Part shown: positions 6,876 to 14,300 of the stretch, one piece after another
Layout of the letters: each line of letters opens with the position of its first letter
Numbering within the stretch: the first letter of the stretch is position 1
Source: Clostridia bacterium
GTDB taxonomy: Bacteria; Bacillota; Clostridia; Christensenellales; CAG-917
Assembly: GCA_900754695.1 (NCBI GenBank)
Contig: CAAEDU010000111.1
Location: 1-34,827, forward strand
Direction: 5' to 3'
Length of the DNA stretch: 34,827 nucleotides
The notes under the pieces: model-generated
Told to the model about the DNA's origin: nothing
Seen by the model: only the letters and a program-made list of their open reading frames with translations
The model's database searches: none
Position numbers and translations under genes: made by a program

Positions 6876-7477
6876 TCTTCACCTCCGAACTCGTTTGACA
6901 CCGCGACGTTCTGCGCGGTGAAGATCTCCTTCTCGGTGACGAGGATGTCGAGAGGGATGTCGTGCGGTTCCGTGACTATGCCACTCGCCCCGCGGCAGGA
7001 AAACGCGACGCCCACCTTGACGCAGTCCGGGAAGCGGGAGAGGAATTTGTCGTAATATCCTCCGCCGTGTCCCACACGTTTCAGCCCGTCGAAGGCGACG
7101 ACGGGGACGACGGCGAGGTCGCACTCATCCGCCGCTCTGCCCTTGAAAGGCTCGAGGATGCCCCAGCGGTTTCGCTTGAAATCGGTGTACGGGGTGATGC
7201 GGACGGCTTCCATCTCTCCGCCGCGCACGCGCGGGACGGAGACTTCGCGCTCCATGGCGAGCAACAGTCCTATGATCTGCTCCGTGTCGGGCTCGCCGTC
7301 CACGGACATGAAGACAAAAGGCTTACGGCACTTTTTGAAGACGTCAAGGGAGATGAGAGCGTCCGTGATCGCTCCCGACGCCCATTCCTTCTCCGCGTCG
7401 CTCATCCTTGCCGCCGCGGCATTCGCTCTCCTGCGTGCTTCCTGCTTGGTCAATGTAAAACCTCTCCGTTCTGCCAT
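6872..7477 (-). CDS. 5-formyltetrahydrofolate cyclo-ligase
   Basis: Converts 5-formyl-THF to 5,10-methenyl-THF with ATP, recovering folate in the cytoplasm. The 201-residue protein has the signature VGHGGGYYDKF (135-145) and the N-terminal basic segment TKQEARRR that binds ATP phosphates in this family. The ATG at 7477 has no clear ribosome-binding site. A TTG at 7453 (residue 9) is preceded by GGAGAGG at 7 bases and would give an N-terminus closer to the family norm, so it may be the true start. The gene begins inside alr in another frame and ends with a 4-base overlap with rsmD-coaD, implying coupled translation. Confidence 0.9.
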   Translation of the reverse strand: MAERRGFTLTKQEARRRANAAAARMSDAEKEWASGAITDALISLDVFKKCRKPFVFMSVDGEPDTEQIIGLLLAMEREVSVPRVRGGEMEAVRITPYTDFKRNRWGILEPFKGRAADECDLAVVPVVAFDGLKRVGHGGGYYDKFLSRFPDCVKVGVAFSCRGASGIVTEPHDIPLDILVTEKEIFTAQNVAVSNEFGGEE

Positions 7478-8441
7478 GCCACGAGGTCATGACTTCGTAG
7501 TCAGTTGTGCCGCGCGCCGCGGCGACCCTCTCCGCCGTGAGCTCGTCCCCGAGCAAAACGACGGGATCGCCCACGCGCACGGGGATGTCCCCGACATCTG
7601 CGGCGAACATGTCCATACACACGCTGCCGAGGACGGGACAGAGCTTTCCGCCCACGAGCACGGGGGAAGGGAGCTCTTTGTACACACCGTCGAAATATCC
7701 GCCGAAGACGATCGCGACGGTGCAGTCGTGCGGAGCCTCTGTGTGCCCGTAACCCACGCACTCCCCCGCTCTCACCTTCCTCACCGCGATGACTCTGCTC
7801 TCCACCCGCATGGCGCCGCGGTAAGCCGCATGACCTATGCGCACCATGTCGTGAAACGAACTCCTCATCCCGAGGGAAGAACTGGACGCCATATGCGCCG
7901 TGACGGAAGGGAACTCCGCCTTGACGATCTTAGCGACGGCGAGGAATTTTTCCGCCTGCGCCTCGTCGGGCGCACGGAAGTGGGAGTAGACCCCGTCCGG
8001 GGTCAAGCCCCTCTCGGCGAGAAAGCGGCACACCTCGCCCGCATCCTCTGCGGGGAAACCGAGACGATGCATCCCGGTGTCGAATTTGACATGGAACGCG
8101 GGTCTCGACGAGGGCGGCATATCCGCGAGCGCGCGGAGCGTCTCCCTGTCCGCAACGGCTGCGGTGAGCCCGTTTTCCGCCGCGGTGCGCAGCCCGTCCG
8201 CGGGGCATACCGCGACCAAAACAGGGGTTTTAATTGCGCATTTACGCAACTTGACCCCTTCTTCGAGCGTAGCGACGCCGAAGAAGTCCGCCATGTCCCG
8301 AAGAGCGTGCGCGACCGCAGTCATGCCATGCCCGTAGGCGTCGGCTTTGACCATGACCAGCACCCGCACCCCGGTGAGGGCGCGGACTGCGGCGACGTTG
8401 CGGCGTATCACGCCGAGATCCACATATTGTCCGAGACGCAC
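7344..8441 (-). CDS. alr: Alanine racemase with C-terminal extension
   Basis: Interconverts L- and D-alanine for peptidoglycan using PLP. The PLP-binding Lys32 is in VMVKADAYGHG, the catalytic-Tyr region reads VGYGHTE, and VCMDMF plus TTDYEVM are typical of the C-terminal domain. The family usually ends near the position of RTERFYI; here the frame runs on for roughly 34 more residues, mostly charged and glycine-rich. This overlaps the start of the folate cyclo-ligase gene by 134 bases. The start codon is GTG with GGAGGGAA just upstream; the ATGs nearer the ACT gene are in another frame. The racemase itself looks intact. Confidence 0.9.
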   Translation of the reverse strand: MRLGQYVDLGVIRRNVAAVRALTGVRVLVMVKADAYGHGMTAVAHALRDMADFFGVATLEEGVKLRKCAIKTPVLVAVCPADGLRTAAENGLTAAVADRETLRALADMPPSSRPAFHVKFDTGMHRLGFPAEDAGEVCRFLAERGLTPDGVYSHFRAPDEAQAEKFLAVAKIVKAEFPSVTAHMASSSSLGMRSSFHDMVRIGHAAYRGAMRVESRVIAVRKVRAGECVGYGHTEAPHDCTVAIVFGGYFDGVYKELPSPVLVGGKLCPVLGSVCMDMFAADVGDIPVRVGDPVVLLGDELTAERVAAARGTTDYEVMTSWHGRTERFYIDQAGSTQESECRGGKDERRGEGMGVGSDHGRSHLP

Positions 8442-8494
8442 TTTCCCTCCGTTCGGACATCATATGCCGCGAGGGAGAGAAAGATGTCTCGGGA

Positions 8495-8512
8495 CGGGAG
8501 GGCGCCCTCCCG
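8495..8512. terminator. GC palindrome between ACT gene and alr
   Basis: CGGGAGGGC followed directly by GCCCTCCCG, an 18-base perfect palindrome in the 83-base gap. No U-run follows on the minus strand, so it is a possible pause, attenuation or processing site and not a clear terminator. Confidence 0.4.
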
Positions 8513-8524
8513 CCGAAGTTCATT

Positions 8525-8908
8525 TCATTTGAGCAGCGCTTCCGCCCTCTCAGCGTCGTCCGTCTTGAAGAGGATGAGCGCCTTGCCGCCGCTGCGGGAA
8601 TAGGAGTAGACATACTCCAGGTTGACCCCTTCCTCGCTGAGTTTGCCGAGGGTGGCGGTGAGGGAACCGGGCTTGTCCGGCACTTCGATGCCGACGAGGT
8701 CTCCGCGCGCGGTGGTGAACCCCGCCGCCGTGAGCGCCGCCTGCGCCTTGTCGTTGTCGTCGGTGACGAGCCGCACGATGCCGAAGTCGCGGGTGTCGGC
8801 GATGTTGAGGCTCTCGACATTGACGTTCGCCTCGGAAAGCGCGCCGAGAAGAGCGTGCAGTCTGCCCTTTCTGTTCTCCAAAAATACTGCGATCTGGTTT
8901 ACGCGCAT
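8525..8908 (-). CDS. Tandem ACT-domain protein
   Basis: The 127 residues form two ACT domains: about 1-68 (MRVNQIAVFLENRKGRL start) and about 69-127 (VGIEVPDKPGSLTATL). ACT domains bind amino acids or related acids and regulate enzymes. Small two-ACT proteins commonly sit beside paaK and ior genes, so it probably senses an aromatic amino acid or a pathway intermediate; the ligand is not shown by the sequence. GGAGGAGACC precedes the ATG, and the gene begins 15 bases after the paaK stop. Confidence 0.88.
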   Translation of the reverse strand: MRVNQIAVFLENRKGRLHALLGALSEANVNVESLNIADTRDFGIVRLVTDDNDKAQAALTAAGFTTARGDLVGIEVPDKPGSLTATLGKLSEEGVNLEYVYSYSRSGGKALILFKTDDAERAEALLK

Positions 8909-8923
8909 GGTCTCCTCCTTATC

Positions 8924-10228
8924 TTATATCTTGCGTTTGTCGATGATGCGGACGGTCTTGCCCTCGGAAAGGGGCAGGCTGTCCGGCGAGACGAGGGTGA
9001 TCTTCGCGCCCACGCCGAGGTTGCCCATCATGTCGTGCTCTATCCTCTTGCGGATGGCTTCCACGTCCTTGACCTCGTCGGAGAATGCGTGGGGGGCGAG
9101 CTCCACCTGGATCTCCATCGTGTCGAGGTTGCCGACGCGGTCGACGATGATCTGATAGTGTGAGCCGACGATCTCGTTGATGTTCATGAGCACGGACTCG
9201 ATCTGCGAGGGGAAGACGTTGACGCCGCGGATGATGAGCATATCGTCCGTTCTGCCGCTGACGCGCTTCATCCTGACCAGCGTCCTGCCGCACTCGCACT
9301 TGTCGTGCCAGAGCGCGCTGATGTCGCGGGTGCGGTAACGGATGAGGGGCATGCCCTGCTTGTTGAGGGTGGTGAAGACCAGCTCGCCCGTGACGCCGTC
9401 CGGGATGGGCTGCAGGGTGACGGGGTCGACGATCTCGGGATAGAAGAAGTCCTCCATCACGTGCAGACCGCACTGATAGGGGCAGCTCATGGACACGCCG
9501 GGTCCGCTGATCTCGCTGAGACCGTAGATGTCGTAGGCGGTGATGTTGAGCTTGCGCTCTATCTCCTTCTTCATGTTCTCCGACCAGGGCTCCGCGCCGA
9601 AGATGCCGACGCGCAGCTTGAAGTCCTTGATGTCATAGCCCGCCTTCTCGATGCCCTCGCCTATGACCATAGCATAGGACGGGGTGCACGCGAGCGCGGT
9701 GGCGCCGAAGTCCTTGATGAGGGTGATCTGCCTCATGGTGTTGCCCGCGGACGCGGGGACGGTGACGGAGCCCAGCTTCTCGGAGCCGTAATGCAGCCCG
9801 AGCCCGCCCGTGAACAATCCGTAACCGTAGGAGACGTGCACGATGTCGTTCTTGTCACACCCCGCCATGACGAGGGCACGGGCGGCGCACTCCGCCCAAT
9901 CGTCGATGTCACGGTTGGTGAGCCCGACGACGGTGAGTTTGCCCGTCGTGCCGCTGGACGCGTGCACGCGGGCGATCTCGCTTATGGGCAGCGCAAAGCA
10001 CCCGAAAGGATAGTTCGCTCTGAGGTCCGCCTTGGTGGTGAAAGGAAGCTTGGCGATGTCCTCGATGCCCTTGATATCCTCGGGCTTCAAGCCGATGGCG
10101 TCCATCTTGGCGCGGAAGTAGGGCGCGCCTTCGTAAGTTCTACTGACGACGTCGACGAGACGCGCGGATTGCAGCGCGGTCATCTCGTCGCGGGACATTG
10201 TCTCGATCTTTTCGTTGTAGTATTTCAT
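8924..10228 (-). CDS. paaK: Phenylacetate-CoA ligase family protein
   Basis: AMP-forming ligase that activates aryl acetates to their CoA thioesters. The 434-residue length and the N-terminus MKYYNEKIETMSRDE are typical of anaerobic PaaK. The ATP phosphate-binding loop is SSGTTGK (91-97); later come YGLSEISGPG and RDISALWHDKCECGRTLVRM in the AMP-binding core, and the C-terminal domain begins near ISGRTDD-like residues. Two consecutive ATGs (10231, 10228) overlap the iorB stop; the second is preferred for spacing from GGAGG and family match. Beside iorAB it probably handles phenylacetate or indoleacetate; the exact acid is not shown. Confidence 0.9.
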   Translation of the reverse strand: MKYYNEKIETMSRDEMTALQSARLVDVVSRTYEGAPYFRAKMDAIGLKPEDIKGIEDIAKLPFTTKADLRANYPFGCFALPISEIARVHASSGTTGKLTVVGLTNRDIDDWAECAARALVMAGCDKNDIVHVSYGYGLFTGGLGLHYGSEKLGSVTVPASAGNTMRQITLIKDFGATALACTPSYAMVIGEGIEKAGYDIKDFKLRVGIFGAEPWSENMKKEIERKLNITAYDIYGLSEISGPGVSMSCPYQCGLHVMEDFFYPEIVDPVTLQPIPDGVTGELVFTTLNKQGMPLIRYRTRDISALWHDKCECGRTLVRMKRVSGRTDDMLIIRGVNVFPSQIESVLMNINEIVGSHYQIIVDRVGNLDTMEIQVELAPHAFSDEVKDVEAIRKRIEHDMMGNLGVGAKITLVSPDSLPLSEGKTVRIIDKRKI

Positions 10229-10806
10229 CATTCCTCCCTCTGACCGTATCCGCGCTCCAGCGCACGACGGTTTATCTCGTAAAGTTTGGGTTTGACGGCG
10301 GCTTTGAGCGCCGCGTCCATGCTCTTGAAGGGCACACCGAGATGCGCCGCGAGAGCGCCCAGCATCACGACGTTGACGGAACGCAGTTCGCCGAGCTCCT
10401 CCGCGACGGCGAGCGCGTCCACCGCGACGACCTTGCCCGCGCGGGCATTGAGCTCGTCGAGGATGTCCTCGGGATATTTCCTCGCGCCCGTGATGACGGG
10501 CATGGGCAGGATGCGCTGGGTGTTGATCACCACGGTGCCGCCCTTTTTGAGATAGTTGATGTAGCGGAGCGCTTCCAGCTCCTCGAAGGCGAGGATGACG
10601 TCCGCGTCTCCCACGCCCACGATGGGGCTCATGACCTCGGGAGCGATCTTGACGTGCGTGACCACGCTGCCGCCCCTTTGCGACATGCCGTGCACCTCGG
10701 AGAGCTTGCAGTCGCTGCCCTCGATCTCGGCAAGCGCGCCGAGCACTCTGGACGCGAGCAGAGTCCCCTGCCCGCCTACGCCGACGATGAGAATGTTCGC
10801 TTTCAT
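10228..10806 (-). CDS. iorB: Indolepyruvate:ferredoxin oxidoreductase, beta subunit
   Basis: The smaller subunit of the enzyme that decarboxylates aryl pyruvates to aryl-acetyl-CoA while reducing ferredoxin. The 192-residue protein has the gamma-type 2-oxoacid oxidoreductase fold, with GVGGQGT (9-15) and HGMSQRGG (39-46). An upstream in-frame ATG at 10947 would lie inside iorA, so the start at 10806 is chosen: its ATG overlaps the iorA stop (ATGA) and AAGGAGG lies just upstream. The stop overlaps the paaK start region, giving a tightly coupled iorA-iorB-paaK block. Confidence 0.93.
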   Translation of the reverse strand: MKANILIVGVGGQGTLLASRVLGALAEIEGSDCKLSEVHGMSQRGGSVVTHVKIAPEVMSPIVGVGDADVILAFEELEALRYINYLKKGGTVVINTQRILPMPVITGARKYPEDILDELNARAGKVVAVDALAVAEELGELRSVNVVMLGALAAHLGVPFKSMDAALKAAVKPKLYEINRRALERGYGQREE

Positions 10807-12524
10807 TTCCTGCCCTCCTTTATCGCTCCGAAGCGGCAAACTTTGGCGCAAAGCCCGCACCCCACGCAGAGGGAGGCGTTGATCTTCGCCGAGCCGTCGG
10901 CTTGTTTCTCGATGGCGGGGCATCCGAGACGGAAGCACATACCGCACTTCCTGCAGTCCTCCACCGTGCAGGCGGGAGGATAATGCCTGTCAAGCAGCGC
11001 GCAGGGACGCTTGGCGACGATGACGGACACGCCGTCGCGCTCCACTTCCTCTTTGACCGCCTTCTCGACTTCCGCAAGGTCATAGCTGTCCACCACTCTC
11101 ACGCTGTCGCAGCCCACCGTCTTGCAAAGCGCCACGATGTCGAGGATCTTGGCGGGCTCCTGTTTCAGAGTGAAACCGGTCGCGGGATGCTGCTGATGTC
11201 CCGTCATGCCCGTGGTGGAGTTGTCAAGGATGATGAGGGTGACGTTGCTCTTGTTGTAAACGGCGTTGATGACGCCCGTTATGCCGCTGTGGATGAAGGT
11301 GCTGTCCCCGATGACCGCGACGGTCTTTTTGGACTGCTCTCTCCCCCTCGCCTTCTCGAAACCGTGAGCCATACCCACGCTCGCGCCCATGCAGAGCACG
11401 GTGTCCACCGCGGCGAGAGGCGGCTGCGCACCAAGGGTGTAGCACCCGATGTCGGCGTTGACGGTGAGCTTGAGTTTGCTCAGGATGTAGAACACTCCGC
11501 GATGGGGGCATCCGGCGCACATGACGGGGGGACGGACGGGAAGGTCGAGCTTTTCGACCTCCGTCTTCACGCCTGTGAGCTTCTCGCGGATAATAGCAAC
11601 GGAGAGCTCTCCCTGCTTGGAGAACAGGCTTTTCCCTTCGCAGGGCACACCGTGCGCTTTGAGCTGGTTCTCGATGAAGGGCTCCAGCTCCTCCACGACG
11701 ACGAGGCGCTTCACCTTCTTCGCGAACGCGCGCGCCTTCTCTATCGCGAGGGGATAGACGATGCCGAGTTTGAGGACGGACGCCTCGGGCACCGCCTCGC
11801 GGACATACTGATAAACGACGCCGCTGCACACGATGCCGAGATCGGTGCCGCGCATCTCTTCGCGGTTGATATCAAAGCCGTTGACATCCGCGGCGAGCCT
11901 GTCCTCGCGCGCTTCGACGGCGACGTGCCTGCCGATGGCGGAAGAGGGCATCATCGTATATTTGCTCACATCCTTGACATAGGGGCGGAAAGGGACGTCC
12001 GCTCTCTTCTCCTCTTCCACGAAACTCTGCGAATGCGCGAGCCTCGTCGTGGTGCGCACGAACACGGGAGTGTCATACTTCTCCGAGAGCTCGAACGCGA
12101 GCTTTGTGAACTCCTTCGCCTCCGCGCTGTCCGCGGGTTCGAGCATGGGGATGTGCGCGCTGCGCGCGTAAAACCTCGTGTCCTGCTCATTCTGGGAGCT
12201 GTGCATGCCGGGATCGTCCGCGGCGAGGATGACCAGCCCGCCGTTCACGCCCGTATATGCTGCGGTGAACATGGGGTCCGCCGCAACGTTGACGCCGACG
12301 TGCTTCATGCACACCATGCTGCGCGCGCCCGCATAGGACGCGCCCGCCGCCACCTCGAAGGCGACCTTTTCGTTGGGCGCCCACTCGGCGTAGACTTCGT
12401 CGTACTTCGCGATGCACTCGCTCACTTCCGTGGAAGGAGTGCCCGGGTAGGCAGAGACCACCCTCACTCCCGCCTCGTAAGCGCCGCGCGCGATCGCTTC
12501 GTTGCCAAGCATCAGTTTTTTCAT
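10803..12524 (-). CDS. iorA: Indolepyruvate:ferredoxin oxidoreductase, alpha subunit
   Basis: Catalytic TPP- and Fe-S-containing subunit, 573 residues, oxygen-sensitive and cytoplasmic. The N-terminal pyrimidine-binding domain has YPGTPSTE (26-33). The TPP-binding domain has CAGCPHRG (336-343), GDSTF (406-410) and DNSTTGMTGHQQHP. Two C-terminal [4Fe-4S] clusters are ligated by Cys524/527/530/535 and Cys553/556/559/563. It probably acts on phenylpyruvate, hydroxyphenylpyruvate or indolepyruvate made by aminotransferases. AAGGACGGAAAT precedes the ATG. The 90-base leader upstream contains a pseudoknot-like fold. Confidence 0.95.
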   Translation of the reverse strand: MKKLMLGNEAIARGAYEAGVRVVSAYPGTPSTEVSECIAKYDEVYAEWAPNEKVAFEVAAGASYAGARSMVCMKHVGVNVAADPMFTAAYTGVNGGLVILAADDPGMHSSQNEQDTRFYARSAHIPMLEPADSAEAKEFTKLAFELSEKYDTPVFVRTTTRLAHSQSFVEEEKRADVPFRPYVKDVSKYTMMPSSAIGRHVAVEAREDRLAADVNGFDINREEMRGTDLGIVCSGVVYQYVREAVPEASVLKLGIVYPLAIEKARAFAKKVKRLVVVEELEPFIENQLKAHGVPCEGKSLFSKQGELSVAIIREKLTGVKTEVEKLDLPVRPPVMCAGCPHRGVFYILSKLKLTVNADIGCYTLGAQPPLAAVDTVLCMGASVGMAHGFEKARGREQSKKTVAVIGDSTFIHSGITGVINAVYNKSNVTLIILDNSTTGMTGHQQHPATGFTLKQEPAKILDIVALCKTVGCDSVRVVDSYDLAEVEKAVKEEVERDGVSVIVAKRPCALLDRHYPPACTVEDCRKCGMCFRLGCPAIEKQADGSAKINASLCVGCGLCAKVCRFGAIKEGRK

Positions 12525-12566
12525 ATTTCCGTCCTTAAACAGTATTTACTAATTTTTCTTGTGTTT

Positions 12567-12596
12567 TGCATGAAAACGGAGTTCATGCACCGTTTT
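12567..12596 (-). promoter_or_regulatory. Pseudoknot-like or switching leader before iorA
   Basis: Two perfect inverted repeats interlock: TGCATGAA (12567-12574) with TTCATGCA (12582-12589), and AAAACGG (12573-12579) with CCGTTTT (12590-12596). One arm of the second lies in the loop of the first. In the minus-strand RNA they can form an H-type pseudoknot or two competing hairpins, about 45-75 bases before the iorA start. No known riboswitch is recognised. Confidence 0.45.
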
Positions 12597-12614
12597 GCGT
12601 CGTTCAACCTTCGT

Positions 12615-14255
12615 TCAGTGCGTGACCTGCACCTCGACAAGGCTCTCCTCGCCGCAATATTTCTCTCTCAGCTTCGGCTTCTCGATCTTGCCGGTGGGGT
12701 TGCGCGGCACCTTGTCGAAGATGATCCTGCGCGGGCGCTTGTATCTGGGCAGCGCGGCGCAGAATGCGTTGATGTCCTCCTCCGTCCAGCTTGCGTACTC
12801 GGGTTTGAGCTCCACGATGGCGGCAGCGATCTCACCAAGCCTCGCGTCCGGAAGACCTATGACCGCGACGTCGCGCACCGCTTCGCAGGAGCGGATAAAG
12901 TCCTCGATCTGCACGGGATAGAGATTCTCCCCCCCCATGATGATGACGTCCTTCTTCCTGTCCACGAGATAGATGAACCCTTCCTCGTCCTCGCGCGCCA
13001 TGTCTCCCGTGAAAAGCCAGCCGTCCGACAGCACCGCGTCGGTCGCCTTTTCGTCGTGATAATAGCACACCATCACGCCGTCGCCCTTGACCGCGAGCTC
13101 TCCCACTTCGCCCTGTTTCACGTCCTCGTGAGCGTCGTTGACGATGCGGGTCTGCCAGCCGTAGCCCGCCTTGCCGATGGCGCCCACCTTGCGGATGTTC
13201 TCCACCCCGAGGTGCACGCAGCCTGGACCGATGCTCTCGCTCAACCCGTAGTTGGTGTCGTATTCGTGCGCGGGGAAGACCTTCTTCCAGCGCTGTATGA
13301 GGGAGGGAGGCACGGGCTGCGCGCCGATGTGCATCAGTCTCCAATGCGAGAGGTCGTAGTCTTCGAGGCGGATGTCGCCGTTGTCGATGGCGTCCAGGAT
13401 GTCCTGCGCCCACGGAACGAGCAGCCATACGATGGACACGTTCTCCTCCGAGACGGTCTGCATGATCCACTTGGGGCTGACGCCTTTGAGGAGCACGGCG
13501 CGGCTGCCTGAGACGAGTGAGCCGAACCAGTGCATCTTCGCGCCCGTGTGATAGAGGGGCGGCATACAGAGAAAGACGTCGTCGTGAGTCTGCGAGTGGT
13601 GCTTCTGCTCCGTGATCGCCGCACGCATGAGCGCCTTGTGACGGTGCAGTATGGCTTTGGGAAACCCCGTCGTGCCGCTTGAAAAGTATATCGCGGCGTA
13701 ATCCTCGTCCGTGATCTCGACGTCGGGACGCCCTGCGGGAGCGGCGGCGATGAGCTCGTCATAGCTCTCGGCAAAGGTGGGGCAATCCTCGCCCACGAAG
13801 AGCATGCCCTCTATCTTGTTCAGCTCTCCGAACACGGACTCCACCCTGCCCACGAACTCCTTGCCGAACACCAACACGCTGACATCCGCAAGGTCGAGGC
13901 AATATTTGATCTCGTCCGCGGTGTATCTGTAGTTGAGGGGGACGGCGATCGCGCCCGCTTTCAGGATGCCGAAATAGATGGGCAGCCATTCCAGGCAGTT
14001 CATGAGCAGCACCCCCACCTTCTCTCCCCTCCTGAGCCCGTGGGCGATGAGGAGATTGGCGAATTTGTCCGCGAGAGTGTCGAACTCCTTCCACGTCATC
14101 TCTCGGCGATGTTCCTCGTGAGGAGTGACTTCCACCAAGGCGTAGTCCTTCCACGTGAGCTTATGTTTTTCCTTGAGCTCGGGGTTGATCTCCACAAGAC
14201 AGGTCTCGTCGCCGTAGAGCTCCGCATTTCTCTCCAAAAACCGTGTGATCGGCAT
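12615..14255 (-). CDS. AMP-forming acyl-CoA ligase (class I adenylate-forming)
   Basis: Activates a carboxylic acid to an acyl-CoA through an acyl-AMP. The 546 residues contain the P-loop SSGTTGFPK (192-200), the YGLSESIGPG core motif, DRKKDVIIMGGENLYP at the hinge to the C-terminal domain, and the catalytic lysine in the final PTGKIEKPKLR. It resembles long-chain fatty-acyl-CoA synthetases and crotonobetaine/acid-CoA ligases; substrate cannot be assigned from sequence. It lies between the aconitase-like hydratase (45-base gap) and iorA (90-base gap) in the same direction, so it probably works on an acid of the same pathway and is distinct from the PaaK further along. AAGGACTGAAAGAT precedes the ATG. 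Confidence 0.88.
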   Translation of the reverse strand: MPITRFLERNAELYGDETCLVEINPELKEKHKLTWKDYALVEVTPHEEHRREMTWKEFDTLADKFANLLIAHGLRRGEKVGVLLMNCLEWLPIYFGILKAGAIAVPLNYRYTADEIKYCLDLADVSVLVFGKEFVGRVESVFGELNKIEGMLFVGEDCPTFAESYDELIAAAPAGRPDVEITDEDYAAIYFSSGTTGFPKAILHRHKALMRAAITEQKHHSQTHDDVFLCMPPLYHTGAKMHWFGSLVSGSRAVLLKGVSPKWIMQTVSEENVSIVWLLVPWAQDILDAIDNGDIRLEDYDLSHWRLMHIGAQPVPPSLIQRWKKVFPAHEYDTNYGLSESIGPGCVHLGVENIRKVGAIGKAGYGWQTRIVNDAHEDVKQGEVGELAVKGDGVMVCYYHDEKATDAVLSDGWLFTGDMAREDEEGFIYLVDRKKDVIIMGGENLYPVQIEDFIRSCEAVRDVAVIGLPDARLGEIAAAIVELKPEYASWTEEDINAFCAALPRYKRPRRIIFDKVPRNPTGKIEKPKLREKYCGEESLVEVQVTH

Positions 14256-14300
14256 ATCTTTCAGTCCTTATCCGCCGCGGCGACACACGCCGTACCGCGG

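Noticed and set aside
10902..13511. 869-codon plus-strand ORF opposite iorA and the acyl-CoA ligase
   Set aside because: Shadow of GC-rich minus-strand genes with clear families; its own translation has no recognisable domain.
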